Assembly: GCA_005778355.1 (NCBI GenBank)
Contig: SXON01000213.1
Location: 37,745-101,744, forward strand
Reading direction: 5' to 3'
DNA: 64,000 nt
Source of the DNA: Pseudomonadota bacterium
GTDB lineage: Bacteria > Myxococcota_A > UBA796 > SXON01
Part shown: positions 1 to 9,957 of the stretch, one piece after another
Position numbering within the stretch: the first letter of the stretch is position 1
How the letters are laid out: every line of letters begins with the position of its first letter
The notes under the pieces: generated by a model
Database searches by the model: none
What the model saw: the letters and a program-made list of their open reading frames with translations, nothing else
Told to the model about the DNA's origin: nothing
Program-made: the position numbers and the translations under genes

Positions 1-317
1 CCGACGACCGGGGCGAGTTCGCCGAGGGGCCCGACACCTTGGCCGACAGCGGCGCCTCGCTCGGCCGCTACCCCGATTGTGTCGATAGCAACGTGTCGAT
101 GGACGACTTCGTGGTGTACGCCTACCCCACCCCCGGGGAGGAGAATCCCGCGCTCGGTCGCGACACGGGGTCCCCCGACACCGGGCGCTCCGACCGGCCC
201 GAACCCCCGGGCACCGAGCCCTGCAGCTGCGCGTCGGCCTCGCCCTCGCACTTCCTCCTGGGCCCGCTCGGTGCCATGCTGGGACTCGCCCGGCGGCGTC
301 GCTCGACGTCGGGTTAG
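1..317 (+). CDS. Lamin-tail-domain surface protein, C-terminal fragment
   Basis: The 5' end lies outside the window; the frame is open from the first bases and ends with TAG at 315-317. The visible 105 or so residues hold the end of a lamin tail (LTD) domain (SLGRYPDCVDSN followed by the usual PTPGEEN), a Thr/Pro/Asp-rich linker and a C-terminal tag: CSC, a hydrophobic stretch, then RRRR. Tags of this shape (MYXO-CTERM-like) mark surface-sorted proteins in Myxococcota. The next gene begins 21 bases downstream on the same strand with the same architecture, so the two are probably paralogues in one operon. Substrate or partner unknown. Confidence 0.75.
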   Translation, partial: DDRGEFAEGPDTLADSGASLGRYPDCVDSNVSMDDFVVYAYPTPGEENPALGRDTGSPDTGRSDRPEPPGTEPCSCASASPSHFLLGPLGAMLGLARRRRSTSG

Positions 318-338
318 CTCGACTGGCCCGGAGGACGG

Positions 339-2123
339 ATGTTCCTTGCCCTCGTTTTTCCCGCACTCTCTGGCCTCCTGGTCAACGAGGTCATGTACGA
401 TCCCACCGGCTCGGAAACCGGCGCCGACGAGTGGATCGAGCTGTGCAACAACGGCACGGAGAGCGTGGATCTCACTGGCTACTGGGTGGAGTCGGGCGGC
501 ACCGAGTTTGGCTCGTGCTTCGACATCACCGGCGGGAGCATCGCCCCCGGCGAGTACCTGATCCTCGGGGGTAGCTCCACGACGCACCCCGGCAGCTTCG
601 ATCCCGAGCTGCAAAACGGTGGGGGTGAGACCGACGGACTGCGGCTCTTGGCTCCCGACGGCACCGTGGTCGACACGGTGCTCTACGACGACGACGCTAA
701 CAGTAACGGCCTCGTCGACGACCTCGGCAGCAGCAGCTCCACCCCCGCGCCCGACGTGGGAGAGGGCCACTCCCTCGGCCGCTGGCCTGACTGCGCCGAC
801 ACCAACGTGTCGGGCACCGACTTCGTCGACTACGACGTGCCGTCGCCGGGGGCCGCGAACGCGGAGCCCGAGGAAGAGGACACCGGCGACACGGGCGACA
901 CCGGCGGCGGCACCTTCGCCGACTGCTCGCTCGCGCCGTACCTGACGATCAACGAGCTGATGCCCAACCCCGACGGCTCGGGCTCCGACCAGGAGTGGAT
1001 CGAGCTCTACAACGGCGGCAGCGAGGCCATCGACCTCGGCGGCTGGCTGGTGGAGTGGGACACCTCCTCCTGGGACAGCGCCTCGGACTTCGAGTTCGAG
1101 GCGGGCACGGTCGTGGAGGCCGGTGGCTTCCTCGTGGTGGGCTACGGCGGCGTGGAGGTCAGCTTCTCCATGGGCGACGCCGGGTCCAGCGCCGACGGTG
1201 TGCGCATCGTGTGCGACGGTGCTGCCGTCGATACCGTCGTGTATGGCGACGAAGATCCCGGCGAGCTGACCGACGACAGCGGCAGCCTCGCCACCTCCTT
1301 CGCGCCCTCGCCCAGCGACGGCACCGCGCTCGCCCGCTTTGAAGACGGTCGCGACACAAATATGTCTGGGGACGACTTCGTCTACGCCTCCGAGCCCACG
1401 CCGGGCGCGGCCAACAAGGTGCCCCACTGCGATCCCACCGGCGGCGAGGGGCTCAAGGTCAACGAGGTGGTCTACGACCCGAGCGACGACGACGACACCT
1501 ACGAGTGGGTGGAGCTCTACAACGCCGGCTCGGTCACCATCCAGCTCGAAGGATTCCAGCTCGAAGGCGCGAAGTCCTCGTGGGACAACAACGCCACCCT
1601 CCCGGCGGAGCTCTCCCTGGCGCCCGGCGAGTTCTTCGTGATCGGCGGCGGCGACGTGCCCGAGCAAGACTACGCGGCCGACGATCTCGACCTCGGCAAC
1701 GGTACCGACGGCGACGGCGTGCGCGTGCTCGACTGCGAGGGACTGGTGCTCGACACCGTGCTCTACGGCGACGAGCTGGCCGACGATATCACCGGCGACA
1801 ACGGCGCCACCGACGTGGTGGACGACCCGGGGACAGGCGCGAGCTTTGGCCGCTACCCCGACGGCGGCGACAGCGACCAGCACACCGACTTCTTCCCCTA
1901 CGACACGCCGAGCCCCGGCGAGCCAAACGCCGATCCCGGCGCCGACACCGACGGGGAGACCGGCGACACTGACGACACCGACAAGACCGAGGACCCGCCG
2001 GATGGTGGCTGTGGCCCCTCGGCCGACCGTCCCGCAGGCGCCGAGTGCGCCACCACGCCGGGACCGCTCGCCGGTCTCGCGGCGGGCCTGGCAGCCCTGC
2101 TCGCGGCGAGGCGTCGCCGGTAG
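339..2123 (+). CDS. Secreted protein with three lamin tail domains and C-terminal sorting tag
   Basis: 594 residues. GGAGGA at 330-335 sits just before the ATG. A short hydrophobic N-terminus (MFLALVFPALSGLL) acts as signal peptide. Three LTD domains follow at roughly residues 15-175, 205-355 and 365-535; each has the signature NEVMYDP / NELMPNP / NEVVYDP, then EWIELYN, then a closing SLGRWPD-type motif and PSPGAAN. Linkers are Asp/Thr/Gly-rich. The C-terminus has CGPSADRPAGAEC, a hydrophobic segment and RRRR, a MYXO-CTERM-like surface anchor signal. Bacterial LTD proteins are extracellular, sometimes beside nucleases or phosphatases; no enzymatic domain is visible here, so the role is probably structural or adhesive (inference). 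Confidence 0.85.
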   Translation: MFLALVFPALSGLLVNEVMYDPTGSETGADEWIELCNNGTESVDLTGYWVESGGTEFGSCFDITGGSIAPGEYLILGGSSTTHPGSFDPELQNGGGETDGLRLLAPDGTVVDTVLYDDDANSNGLVDDLGSSSSTPAPDVGEGHSLGRWPDCADTNVSGTDFVDYDVPSPGAANAEPEEEDTGDTGDTGGGTFADCSLAPYLTINELMPNPDGSGSDQEWIELYNGGSEAIDLGGWLVEWDTSSWDSASDFEFEAGTVVEAGGFLVVGYGGVEVSFSMGDAGSSADGVRIVCDGAAVDTVVYGDEDPGELTDDSGSLATSFAPSPSDGTALARFEDGRDTNMSGDDFVYASEPTPGAANKVPHCDPTGGEGLKVNEVVYDPSDDDDTYEWVELYNAGSVTIQLEGFQLEGAKSSWDNNATLPAELSLAPGEFFVIGGGDVPEQDYAADDLDLGNGTDGDGVRVLDCEGLVLDTVLYGDELADDITGDNGATDVVDDPGTGASFGRYPDGGDSDQHTDFFPYDTPSPGEPNADPGADTDGETGDTDDTDKTEDPPDGGCGPSADRPAGAECATTPGPLAGLAAGLAALLAARRRR

Positions 2124-2135
2124 GACGGGTCGTCG

Positions 2136-3017
2136 CTAGCCCGGGAGGGGCCAGAGCTCGGCCGGCCAGTCGCCGACGACGCGCACCTCGGGCACTAGGC
2201 GCACGCCCGTCTCGCGGAGGACCGTGTCCCACGCGAGCCGGATGCAGCGCATCACGTCGAGCGCGGTGGCGCCGCCGCCATTGACGATGAAGTTGCCGTG
2301 TCGTTCGCTGATGCGCGCGCCGCCGATGGCGTGGCCCTTGAGTCCCACGCTCTCCACGAGCCGCCCCGCGTGGTCGCCCGGCGGGTTGCGGAAGACCGAG
2401 CCGCAGGAGGGCAACTCCAGGGGCTGCGTGGCCTTGCGACGGGCCAGGTGATGGGCCACTCGCTCGCGCTCGGCGGCTGCGTCGGCGCGCGAACTCTGGA
2501 GGTAGGCGGCGGTGACGACGGCGCTCCTCGGCAGGTCGCCGTGCCGATACTCCATGTGCAGATCCTGTCGCGACATGCGCCGGGCGCACCCATCGAGCAG
2601 CACGTCGATGGCCACGAGCCGATCCGCGATCTCGCCGAGCACGGTGCCGGCGTTCATCGCCACCGCGCCACCCACGGTGCCGGGCACGCCGGCGAGGCAG
2701 CCCAGGCCGCCAAGTTCCATCCGGTCGAGTCGCGACAACAGAACGCTGTTGTGCAGCCCAGCCCCGGCGCGGATGACCACCTTCTCGCCTGATTCCTCCA
2801 CGACGTCGAGCGCGCGAAACTCGCCGCCCAGGCGTACGACCGTCCCCGGGAGGCCGCTGTCGGGTGCCAACAAGTTGGAGCCGTTCCCGAGGAGCAGCTC
2901 GATCTCCCCGATCCCGGCCAGCTCCGCGGTGGTCTCCACCACCACGAAGCGCGCCATCGGCCCGCCGACCCGCCAGTACCCCTGTCGCGACAGGGGCTCG
3001 TCGCGTAGGTCCCGCAC
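2136..3017 (-). CDS. murB: UDP-N-acetylenolpyruvoylglucosamine reductase MurB
   Basis: 293 residues. MurB reduces UDP-GlcNAc-enolpyruvate to UDP-MurNAc with NADPH and FAD in the cytoplasm, an essential step of peptidoglycan synthesis. Visible family motifs: RVGGPMARF near the N-terminus, the FAD-binding stretch LGNGSNLLAPDSG, GLGCLAGVPGTVGGAVAMNAG, the SCGSVFRNP segment carrying the catalytic Ser, ISERHGNFIVN, and a late Glu in LVPEVRVVG. The length fits the short MurB form. The GTG start directly follows the TAG of the upstream macroglobulin gene (TAGGTG), so the two are likely co-transcribed. An 18-bp palindrome lies in the first codons (2979-2996). Confidence 0.93.
   Translation of the reverse strand: MRDLRDEPLSRQGYWRVGGPMARFVVVETTAELAGIGEIELLLGNGSNLLAPDSGLPGTVVRLGGEFRALDVVEESGEKVVIRAGAGLHNSVLLSRLDRMELGGLGCLAGVPGTVGGAVAMNAGTVLGEIADRLVAIDVLLDGCARRMSRQDLHMEYRHGDLPRSAVVTAAYLQSSRADAAAERERVAHHLARRKATQPLELPSCGSVFRNPPGDHAGRLVESVGLKGHAIGGARISERHGNFIVNGGGATALDVMRCIRLAWDTVLRETGVRLVPEVRVVGDWPAELWPLPG
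2979..2996. repeat. 18-bp perfect palindrome with TGTCGCGACA core
   Basis: CCCCTGTCGCGACAGGGG is the longest perfect extension in this window of the recurring palindrome TGTCGCGACA. It lies within codons 8-13 of murB, 22 bases inside the gene. Other exact TGTCGCGACA copies begin at 2566, 4306, 20011, 26543, 46729 and 58168. Confidence 0.9.
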
Positions 3018-5285
3018 CTAGCCCCCGATGCGCCAGGTCTGGGGAGGAAGCGTGTAGAGCGTGTCGCCATCCCCGGGGTCGAGGGCGGTGCTCGGCGCGG
3101 CGTGGAGCGAGCCGGCGAGGGCCGCGGTCACGGGCAAGCTCGCTTCCCAGCCGCCGCCCTCGATGCCGCGCAGGGTGATGCTGCCCTCGGCCGCCGTGAA
3201 GCTCTGGATACGCGCGCTGGCCACGAGCGCCTCGAGACCCGACTCGTCGGCGCGTACGCCAGCGGGGAGGCCCACGACCAGGTCGACCGGCGTGTCGGAG
3301 GGACTGGCGACGCGGACCGCCACCTGACCGGCCCCCCCGGCTCGGAGCCCGCTCGGCGGGGTGACGGACACCTGCACCGGGGCACCCTCGGGGGCCGTCC
3401 ACGGCACGTAGGCGCGGTGCCGCGCGGTGAAGACGAGCCCGGGGGCGCCCGGCTCGGCACGGACGCGCAGCTTGTGGGCGCTGGCGGAGAGTGGCGCGAG
3501 GAGCGTGACGGCGCGATGGGGCTGGGTCGCGTCGAGCGTGCCGCGGGCCACCTCCACGCCGTCGGCCTCGACGATGACGGTGAGCGCCGGGGGCGTGGCG
3601 CCCTTGAAGCTCGCTTCGAGCGCACGCAGGGCAAGCAGGTCGGCGAAGCCGTCGCCCCAGCCGCCCTCGGTGCGGTGTTGACCGAGGAGCGCCGTGGCCA
3701 GCTCGGCGGCGAGCGCGGGGTCGTCGGCGAGCGCGAGCGCGGCCAGGGCGGTGCCCTCGGGCGTGCCGGCCGCCCAGCCGTCGGGACGCGGGGCGCCCCC
3801 CGGTCGCAAGAGCCGATTGCCGTCCTCCCCTTCCACTAGGCCCTTCTTCACCACCTCGCGCAGGCGATCCGCGAGCTCGGTGTCGCTGATGGCGCCCGAG
3901 GCGAGGGCCCAGGCCGCGAGCCAGGGATCGTCGAGGCGAGGAAGATTCCGGTCGAAGGCGCCTTGCGCACGAAGTCGTACACCGGGGTGGTCGCTGGCGC
4001 GGGCGCAGAGCGCGGTGAGCGCCAACACCTGGTCGATGGTGCTGGCGGTGGTCACCCAGGTGCCGTCGGCGGCTTGCTCGCGGGCCACCTGGTCGACCAT
4101 GCGCTCCCGCAGCGTGGCCTCCAGGCTCCCTTCCTCGGCGCCGCGCAGGCCCTCGGCCACGAGGCAGGCGGTGGCGATGTCGGGGGCCCGGGCGGCGCGG
4201 GCGACGGGCTGCCAGGCCCGCAGGCGCATGGCGCGGATGCTCTCCGGGGGCGCATCGTCCTCGTCGAGTTCCGCGGCGGCGTTGGCCAGCGCCAGACGGT
4301 AGAGCTGTCGCGACAGGTCGGCACCGTGGCGGATCCAGGGCTCGTCCCACCCGCCGCCCAGGCGTACTTCCTCGCGCACCACCGCCATCGCCCCGGGCCA
4401 GAGGGTGAGCGCCAGCTCGCCGAACTGGCCGCGCTCGATGCCGGGAAACTCAAGCTCGCGGTCGGCCGCCATGGCCCCGGAACGCACCACGTCGACCGGC
4501 TGGCCGACGGGCCGCACCGGCACGTCCTTCTGCACGCGGTCGATGTCGCCGAAGCTCGCGGTGATGGTGGCCGTGCCGGGGGCGCCGGCCACCACGCGCA
4601 CCGCCCGGCTGGCACTGCCGCCAGCCCCCACGCTCAGTGCACCCGCGGCGCTGCCGCTGGCGCCGGTCGCGCTGACCGACAAGGGCGCGCTCATCGCGTC
4701 GCCGGTGGTGTTGACCACCTGCACCGGGAGCATCACCTCGTCGCCCGCGTAGAGCGAACCGGGAACGACCACGTCGACGTAGGCCGGAAGGGTGCTGAGA
4801 AAACTCGCCTCGCTGCCGGCTTGGGCGCCGTCGCGCGACTGGGCGAGCGCTAGCACCCGCCAAGTCGTGAGCGAGTCGGGCACCGTGACCGGCACGGTCG
4901 CGACACCATCGCCGTTCGTCTCCACGAGGGGGAGCCACAGGAAACTCTCGGGGAACCAGGCTCGGGGGGCGCCGCCGCCCCCGCGCTCGTCCTGGTCCTG
5001 CCGGTCTTTGCTCTCGCCTTTCTTGTCCTCGGTGCTCGCGTAGCCGATGGCACCGAGGGTCAAGTCGCCTGGCGCGGCCATCTTCTGCCGGGCGCGACCC
5101 CCTTCGCCGCCCATGGCGTCATCCATTTCCATCGGCGCGGCGGCCGGCGCGGGCGCGTCGGCGACCGGGTACGCGGCGTTCTTCTCCTCCTCTTGCCTGG
5201 CGGGCGCGGCGTCGCGCGACATGCATGAGGCGAGGGTGAAGAGCGTCCCTGAACCAACCAGTGTCGCGACGGTGACGAGCTTCAC
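3018..5285 (-). CDS. Alpha-2-macroglobulin C-terminal half, lipoprotein, no thioester motif
   Basis: 755 residues. The N-terminus is a lipoprotein signal (lipobox LASC, Cys about residue 22) followed by a low-complexity linker. Then comes the A2M core (WFPESFLWLPLVETNGDG... TTWRVLALAQS, about residues 110-190), an alpha-helical toroid domain (about 300-560, with TWVTTASTIDQVLALTAL and GGWGDGFADLLALRALEA) and a C-terminal receptor-binding-like region. Bacterial A2Ms are periplasmic protease traps. The Cys-Gly-Glu-Gln thioester motif expected at the start of the helical domain is absent; the sequence there reads GGGWDEPWIRHG. The GTG start overlaps the stop of the upstream N-terminal half (GTGA), so both halves should be made together. 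Confidence 0.85.
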   Translation of the reverse strand: MKLVTVATLVGSGTLFTLASCMSRDAAPARQEEEKNAAYPVADAPAPAAAPMEMDDAMGGEGGRARQKMAAPGDLTLGAIGYASTEDKKGESKDRQDQDERGGGGAPRAWFPESFLWLPLVETNGDGVATVPVTVPDSLTTWRVLALAQSRDGAQAGSEASFLSTLPAYVDVVVPGSLYAGDEVMLPVQVVNTTGDAMSAPLSVSATGASGSAAGALSVGAGGSASRAVRVVAGAPGTATITASFGDIDRVQKDVPVRPVGQPVDVVRSGAMAADRELEFPGIERGQFGELALTLWPGAMAVVREEVRLGGGWDEPWIRHGADLSRQLYRLALANAAAELDEDDAPPESIRAMRLRAWQPVARAARAPDIATACLVAEGLRGAEEGSLEATLRERMVDQVAREQAADGTWVTTASTIDQVLALTALCARASDHPGVRLRAQGAFDRNLPRLDDPWLAAWALASGAISDTELADRLREVVKKGLVEGEDGNRLLRPGGAPRPDGWAAGTPEGTALAALALADDPALAAELATALLGQHRTEGGWGDGFADLLALRALEASFKGATPPALTVIVEADGVEVARGTLDATQPHRAVTLLAPLSASAHKLRVRAEPGAPGLVFTARHRAYVPWTAPEGAPVQVSVTPPSGLRAGGAGQVAVRVASPSDTPVDLVVGLPAGVRADESGLEALVASARIQSFTAAEGSITLRGIEGGGWEASLPVTAALAGSLHAAPSTALDPGDGDTLYTLPPQTWRIGG

Positions 5286-8200
5286 GGCGCCTCCTCGGCC
5301 ACGTAGACGGGCCAGTTCTCGACGTCTTCAGGGAGCCGGCCCGCGTCGGCCACCATCACGCGGGGGTCGGCGAGGGCGAGCAGGTTCTGCGGGAGGACCG
5401 ACAGGTGGAGCAGGCGCCCGAAGGGGTCGCGCGCTGGGTGCTCCCGGAGCGTGCTCTCCCAGAGCTTCACCATCTTCTCGGCGGTGAGCAATTCGTCTTT
5501 CGGCGCCGTCTTCTCCCAGTTCCGCACCGCCTTCCGCGCCTCGGCGTACAGCTCGTAGTAGGCCTCGGTGAGGGGTGTTTCTACGTCGGCTACGCCACTC
5601 GCCGAGGTGTTCACGTTGTCGGAGCCGGGCTGCGAGGGCGGCAAGCTGCTCACGCGCAAGACCGTGGCCTGGGCGGCGAAGTCGCCGCTCACCTGGCCGG
5701 TCTGCAGGGCCTTGGCGTCGAGGATGCCGAAGGCCGGCGAGGCGCTCGACGCGAGCACGGTCACCTTCGCCCAGTCGTCGGGGGCCGGCAGGGGCGCGAT
5801 CGCCGCCATCGCCGAGTCGACCCCCGCCAGCGTGACGCCCGCGGCCACCGGGCCAGCCCGGGTGCTCGTCTTCACTTCGATGCTCGCTTCGGCCCCCGGA
5901 CGCCAGGTTCCCGCGGAAGAAAGCGCCACGTTCAGCTCGGCACGTGGGCGCACGTAGAGGAGCGCGCGAGCGCCGTTCCACTCCACCCAGGCAAATCCGC
6001 TCGCGTCGCTCGGCACCACGAACTTGCCGACGCGTTTCTTGGGGTCGAAGTCGAACTTCGCCAGCAGGCGGTCGCCCTGGACGAAGCGCATCTCCTTCGG
6101 CAGCTCGCCGTAGAAGTCGGGACCGCGCAGGGCGGTGAGCTCGATCTCGGCGCCGGGATCGACGACCACCTCGGAGAAGCGCAGGCGCAGGCTCGGGACG
6201 GCGCCCACCGGCATGCGCAGCGTGGACTTGCCCTGCTCGACCACCGAGGCCACGAACGAGAAGCCGGCGTAGCTCGGTGGGCTGGTCCAGGACGAGCCGC
6301 TCGACGAGGCGGCGTACACGCTCGCGGTCAACAAGCCCGCCACCTCCTCGCTCACCGCGTCGTCCGTCCGCGCGGCCGAGAGGGCCCGCTCGACGCAGGG
6401 GAGGTAGCGCGCCACCTCATCGTCGCCCTCGGCGCCCACGCGGGCAAGCCGGGGCGACGTGCCCTCGCGGGGGATCACGAAGGTCCAGGCGCTGGGTAGC
6501 TCGCCGCCATCTTGAGCCCCGGCCACGCAGGCCCGGGCGGCGCGCGCGGCGTCGGTGAACGCCTCGCTGACCCCCTCGTCGTTGCCCGCGAAGAGGCGCA
6601 CGCTGGCGTTGACGGTGGAGACGCCGGGGTTGGTGAGCGCGAAGCCCACGTTGACCACGCGGTCCTCGCCCCCGCGCAGGCGCGCGGCACGCGCCCCCTC
6701 ACGCAGGCAGTCGCGCACCACCGGGCTGAACTCCGCGGTCCACAGGGCCGACACGCCGCCCGGACCGGCACGGAGGTGGGCCACACCGGCCTCCCGGGCA
6801 TCGACGAGGTTCGCGCAGGGCCGCCAGGCCACGGCGAGCTTGTCGCCGAGCTCGGACAGCGCGAGATCGGCGTTGCCGCTCACCTCGTCGGTGATCTCGA
6901 CGAGCCGCACCGGCACGTCAGCCATGGAGGGGCGCACCGGCAGGGCCGGCTCGGTGACGGTCACCGGCTGGCCCGGATCGAACTGGAACTTGGCCACGGC
7001 GTCGGCGTCGGTCTCGGCCTCCATGCCGGGGTCGCGACCGTCCCACTCGCGGCGGAGCTTCACCTTCACGCCGGGGAGGGGCTTGCCATCGGGCGTCGTC
7101 ACCCGGAGGTAGAGGCGGTTGTTGGCGTCGGGCACGAGCCCGCCTTCGAGCTCGGTCACCGCCTCCACGGCGATGGCGTCCTCGCTGAGCAAGACGCTGG
7201 CCGACCCGGCGCCGGTCTCGCCGGTCTCGTCGGTCACCTGGGCGTACACGCCGAGGCTGACCTTGCCCACGAGGTCGTCGGGGACGGCCCCCAGGTCGAG
7301 CTTGAACTTGCCCTCGCGGTCGGTCTGGAGCACGCGGTTCTCCAGCCACTCGTTGGGGGGCGGCCAGGCACCGCTCGCGTTCACCGAGAGCGCCACGGCG
7401 GCTGCCTGGACGGGGGCGCCCGAGGTGTAGCGAGCCGTGCCCTCCACGACCGCGTGACCGCCCTCGCCATACCAGCGCTCCGTGGGTTCGAGCGTGACGA
7501 GGAACCGCGGCAGGCGGTACTCCCGCACCTCGAAGCTGTGCCGCGTGGTCAACGCGCCGCTTTCAAAGCCAATCGCCCACATGCCCGGGGGGGCGTCGGG
7601 CGCGAGCGGGAAGGTGGTGCCGGTGGCACCGAAGGCCATCGTGCGCGCTTTCTCCTCCATCACCAGCTCGCCGCTTGGATCCCATACTTTCCAGCGGCCG
7701 GGTCGATCATCGAGTGGCGCGAGGCTCCCCGCGGCGAGCAAGACCGCGCGCGCCTTCACGGTCTGGCCGGCCCGGTAGAGCGGCGCGTCGGTGAGCACGT
7801 GCTCGAGCGCGGGGCGGTAGAGTGGCAGCGCCACGTCGAGGGTCGTCTCGCCGCTCGGGACCTTGGCGCGCACCCGGAGGAGGTAGTCGTCGTCGGGTAG
7901 GTCTTTCGGAAGGAAAAACTCGGCGTATTTTCGGCCGGCCCAGGGTGATTTCCAGCGGCGCTCCGGCTCGAGCGGCACCTCGGTGCCGTCGGGCTTGACC
8001 AGCGTCAAGGTGGGCGAGAAACGACGGACCGGCGAGGTGTAGGTGGGGTTGAGCTGCGCGTCGTAGAGCTGGCCGATGGCGTTGACGGACACCGTGCCCT
8101 TCACGCCGCGGCCGAGCGCGCTGGTCTCCACCGACAAATACGGCATCACCCCGGCGGGGCAGGTCCACTCCACCACGCCGTACGACCACCAGGCACTCCA

Positions 8201-8287
8201 GCAGGGCCCGGCCACGCCGGCGCAGGTGACGCCCACCATCACCGCGCCGCCACCGAGACCCAGTAGCAGCTTCTTCCATGCACGCAT
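5282..8287 (-). CDS. Alpha-2-macroglobulin N-terminal half (MG domains)
   Basis: 1001 residues. An N-terminal signal or anchor ([20 protein letters not shown]) is followed by macroglobulin-like beta domains. Typical strings are [52 protein letters not shown] and, near residue 820, [27 protein letters not shown], corresponding to the bait-region-flanking MG domains. The protein ends before the A2M core domain, which is encoded by the next gene starting four bases before this stop. Whole bacterial A2Ms are usually one polypeptide of about 1500-1900 residues, so this is a two-gene version. Periplasmic or inner-membrane-anchored location inferred. Confidence 0.83.
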   Translation of the reverse strand: MRAWKKLLLGLGGGAVMVGVTCAGVAGPCWSAWWSYGVVEWTCPAGVMPYLSVETSALGRGVKGTVSVNAIGQLYDAQLNPTYTSPVRRFSPTLTLVKPDGTEVPLEPERRWKSPWAGRKYAEFFLPKDLPDDDYLLRVRAKVPSGETTLDVALPLYRPALEHVLTDAPLYRAGQTVKARAVLLAAGSLAPLDDRPGRWKVWDPSGELVMEEKARTMAFGATGTTFPLAPDAPPGMWAIGFESGALTTRHSFEVREYRLPRFLVTLEPTERWYGEGGHAVVEGTARYTSGAPVQAAAVALSVNASGAWPPPNEWLENRVLQTDREGKFKLDLGAVPDDLVGKVSLGVYAQVTDETGETGAGSASVLLSEDAIAVEAVTELEGGLVPDANNRLYLRVTTPDGKPLPGVKVKLRREWDGRDPGMEAETDADAVAKFQFDPGQPVTVTEPALPVRPSMADVPVRLVEITDEVSGNADLALSELGDKLAVAWRPCANLVDAREAGVAHLRAGPGGVSALWTAEFSPVVRDCLREGARAARLRGGEDRVVNVGFALTNPGVSTVNASVRLFAGNDEGVSEAFTDAARAARACVAGAQDGGELPSAWTFVIPREGTSPRLARVGAEGDDEVARYLPCVERALSAARTDDAVSEEVAGLLTASVYAASSSGSSWTSPPSYAGFSFVASVVEQGKSTLRMPVGAVPSLRLRFSEVVVDPGAEIELTALRGPDFYGELPKEMRFVQGDRLLAKFDFDPKKRVGKFVVPSDASGFAWVEWNGARALLYVRPRAELNVALSSAGTWRPGAEASIEVKTSTRAGPVAAGVTLAGVDSAMAAIAPLPAPDDWAKVTVLASSASPAFGILDAKALQTGQVSGDFAAQATVLRVSSLPPSQPGSDNVNTSASGVADVETPLTEAYYELYAEARKAVRNWEKTAPKDELLTAEKMVKLWESTLREHPARDPFGRLLHLSVLPQNLLALADPRVMVADAGRLPEDVENWPVYVAEEAP

Positions 8288-8346
8288 CGAACGGCTCCGG
8301 CGGAGTACGCGCCGGGAACGTAGCGCGGCGAGAGGAGCTTACAGGC

Positions 8347-9918
8347 CTAGGCCTCGATGCCGAGGATCTTGCCGAGCACCACGCGGTCGCCCTGCAAGGC
8401 GGTGCGCTGCATGTAGAACTCCAGGCCGCGCTCGTGGCCCAGCTCCTCGCCGCCGCCGGCGCGACCGGGGCCGCCGTGCACGCAGCTCGGCAGCACCATG
8501 CCCGGGGCCGTCACCTGGTCGGCCACCTTCGACGACACCAGCATGAAGCGGCCGAGCCAGGGCCCGCCGTCGACGATCATCTGGCCGAGCCAGGCGCGGT
8601 CGTCGCTGTACGCGGTGGACACGAGGCTGCCCTGGCCGCGGCCCAGGAGGGCGGCGCCCTCGGCGGCGGATCCATCGTAAGGCAGGATAGACACGGAGGG
8701 ACCGAAGACCTCGATATCGTGGACCGGGCCAGCGCCGGCCCCGTCGAGGCGAATCACCGTGGGGGACACGAAGTAGCCCTTGCCAGCGTCGCTGCCCCTG
8801 CCGTCTACCCGCTCTGCCCCGCCGGTCACGACGCGACCGCTGGCGGCCACGGCGCGGATGCCGGCCGTCACGTCGCGCAGTTGCTGGGCGGTGGCCACCG
8901 GCCCCACGGTCACCCCGACGACCAGCGGGTTGCCCACGACGTGCGCGGCGAGGGCTTCCACCACCGCCTCCTGAAACTCGTTGACGAGAGACTCGGGCAC
9001 GGCCACGCGACGGATCGCGGTGCACTTCTGCCCGGTCTTCTGCGTCATGTCGGTGACGACGTGGCGCACGGCGGTGCTCCACAGCTCGCCGCCGATCTCC
9101 GCGTCGGGACCGAGCACCACCGCGTTGAGGGAGTCGGCCTCGACGTTCACCCGCACGCCGCGCTCGGCGAAGCCCGGCGTGTTTCGCAGCATCGCGCCGG
9201 TGTTGTTGCTGCCGGTGAAAGCGAGGCTGTCCTGAGCACCCAGTCGCGACAAGAGATCGCCTGCCGAGCCGCAGACCAGCTGGAAGCCGCCCTCGGGGAC
9301 GAGCCCGCTCGCGGCCAGGAGCTCCGCCATGCGGAAGGCCACGAGCGCGGTGGCAGTGGCCGGCTTCGACACGATGGGGGCCCCGGCGAGCCAGGCCACG
9401 GCGGCCTTCTCGAAGGTGCCCCAGGCGGGGAAGTTGAAGGCGTTGACGTGCACCGCCACGCCCTTGCGCGGCACCCAGAGGTGCTGCCCGCCGAAGCGCG
9501 GGGCGCGGGTGAGCTGCGCCATCTCGCCGTCGAGGATGAACTTCCGGTCGCCGAGCTTGGCGGCGAGGCTCTCGCCGAGGCTCGCGTAGGCCCCGAGGGT
9601 GCCAATGGCGCCGTCGATGTCGAACTTCGCGTCGCCGCGCGTGTTGCCGCCGTTCTGCTGCGCCAGGTCGAGCAGCTCCTCGCGGTGACTGTGGAAGAGC
9701 TTCGCGACGTTCTTGAGCATGAGCGCCCGCTCGGCCCAGCTCATGGACGAGAGCGCGGGGAGGCCCTGGCCCCGGGCGTGGTCGAGCACGCGCGCGAAGT
9801 CGACGCCCTCGCTGGAGGCCTCGGCGAGCGGGGCCTCGGTGGCGGGGTTGACCAGGGCGGCGAGCTTGCCGTTCCCCTCGTGCCAGGTTCCGTACACCCA
9901 AGACTTGAGACGAATCAT
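8347..9918 (-). CDS. boxD: 3,4-dehydroadipyl-CoA semialdehyde dehydrogenase (BoxD-like)
   Basis: 523 residues, an aldehyde dehydrogenase of the PaaZ/BoxD subgroup without the extra hydratase domain of PaaZ. Visible: [21 protein letters not shown] (cofactor region), [25 protein letters not shown], general-base Glu in [10 protein letters not shown], and the catalytic Cys in [11 protein letters not shown]. BoxD oxidises the C6 semialdehyde produced after ring opening in the aerobic benzoyl-CoA (box) pathway. BoxD rather than a general aldehyde dehydrogenase is favoured by length, by the GQKCTAIRR signature, and by a clear boxB at the right end of the window. It is monocistronic here: the upstream gene on this strand begins beyond 9958. 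Confidence 0.82.
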   Translation of the reverse strand: MIRLKSWVYGTWHEGNGKLAALVNPATEAPLAEASSEGVDFARVLDHARGQGLPALSSMSWAERALMLKNVAKLFHSHREELLDLAQQNGGNTRGDAKFDIDGAIGTLGAYASLGESLAAKLGDRKFILDGEMAQLTRAPRFGGQHLWVPRKGVAVHVNAFNFPAWGTFEKAAVAWLAGAPIVSKPATATALVAFRMAELLAASGLVPEGGFQLVCGSAGDLLSRLGAQDSLAFTGSNNTGAMLRNTPGFAERGVRVNVEADSLNAVVLGPDAEIGGELWSTAVRHVVTDMTQKTGQKCTAIRRVAVPESLVNEFQEAVVEALAAHVVGNPLVVGVTVGPVATAQQLRDVTAGIRAVAASGRVVTGGAERVDGRGSDAGKGYFVSPTVIRLDGAGAGPVHDIEVFGPSVSILPYDGSAAEGAALLGRGQGSLVSTAYSDDRAWLGQMIVDGGPWLGRFMLVSSKVADQVTAPGMVLPSCVHGGPGRAGGGEELGHERGLEFYMQRTALQGDRVVLGKILGIEA

Positions 9919-9957
9919 CGGCGCGGCCTCAGAGGGTCGGGCGCCTATCCGATTCGA

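Noticed and set aside
1789..4350. Open frame of 853 codons on the minus strand
   Set aside because: Arg/Pro-rich shadow frame across murB and the A2M gene, a usual product of very high GC.
5282..5285. A2M split as a sequencing frameshift
   Set aside because: The second half has its own start overlapping in GTGA form and a complete lipobox signal, so two genes are more likely; kept as a stated alternative.
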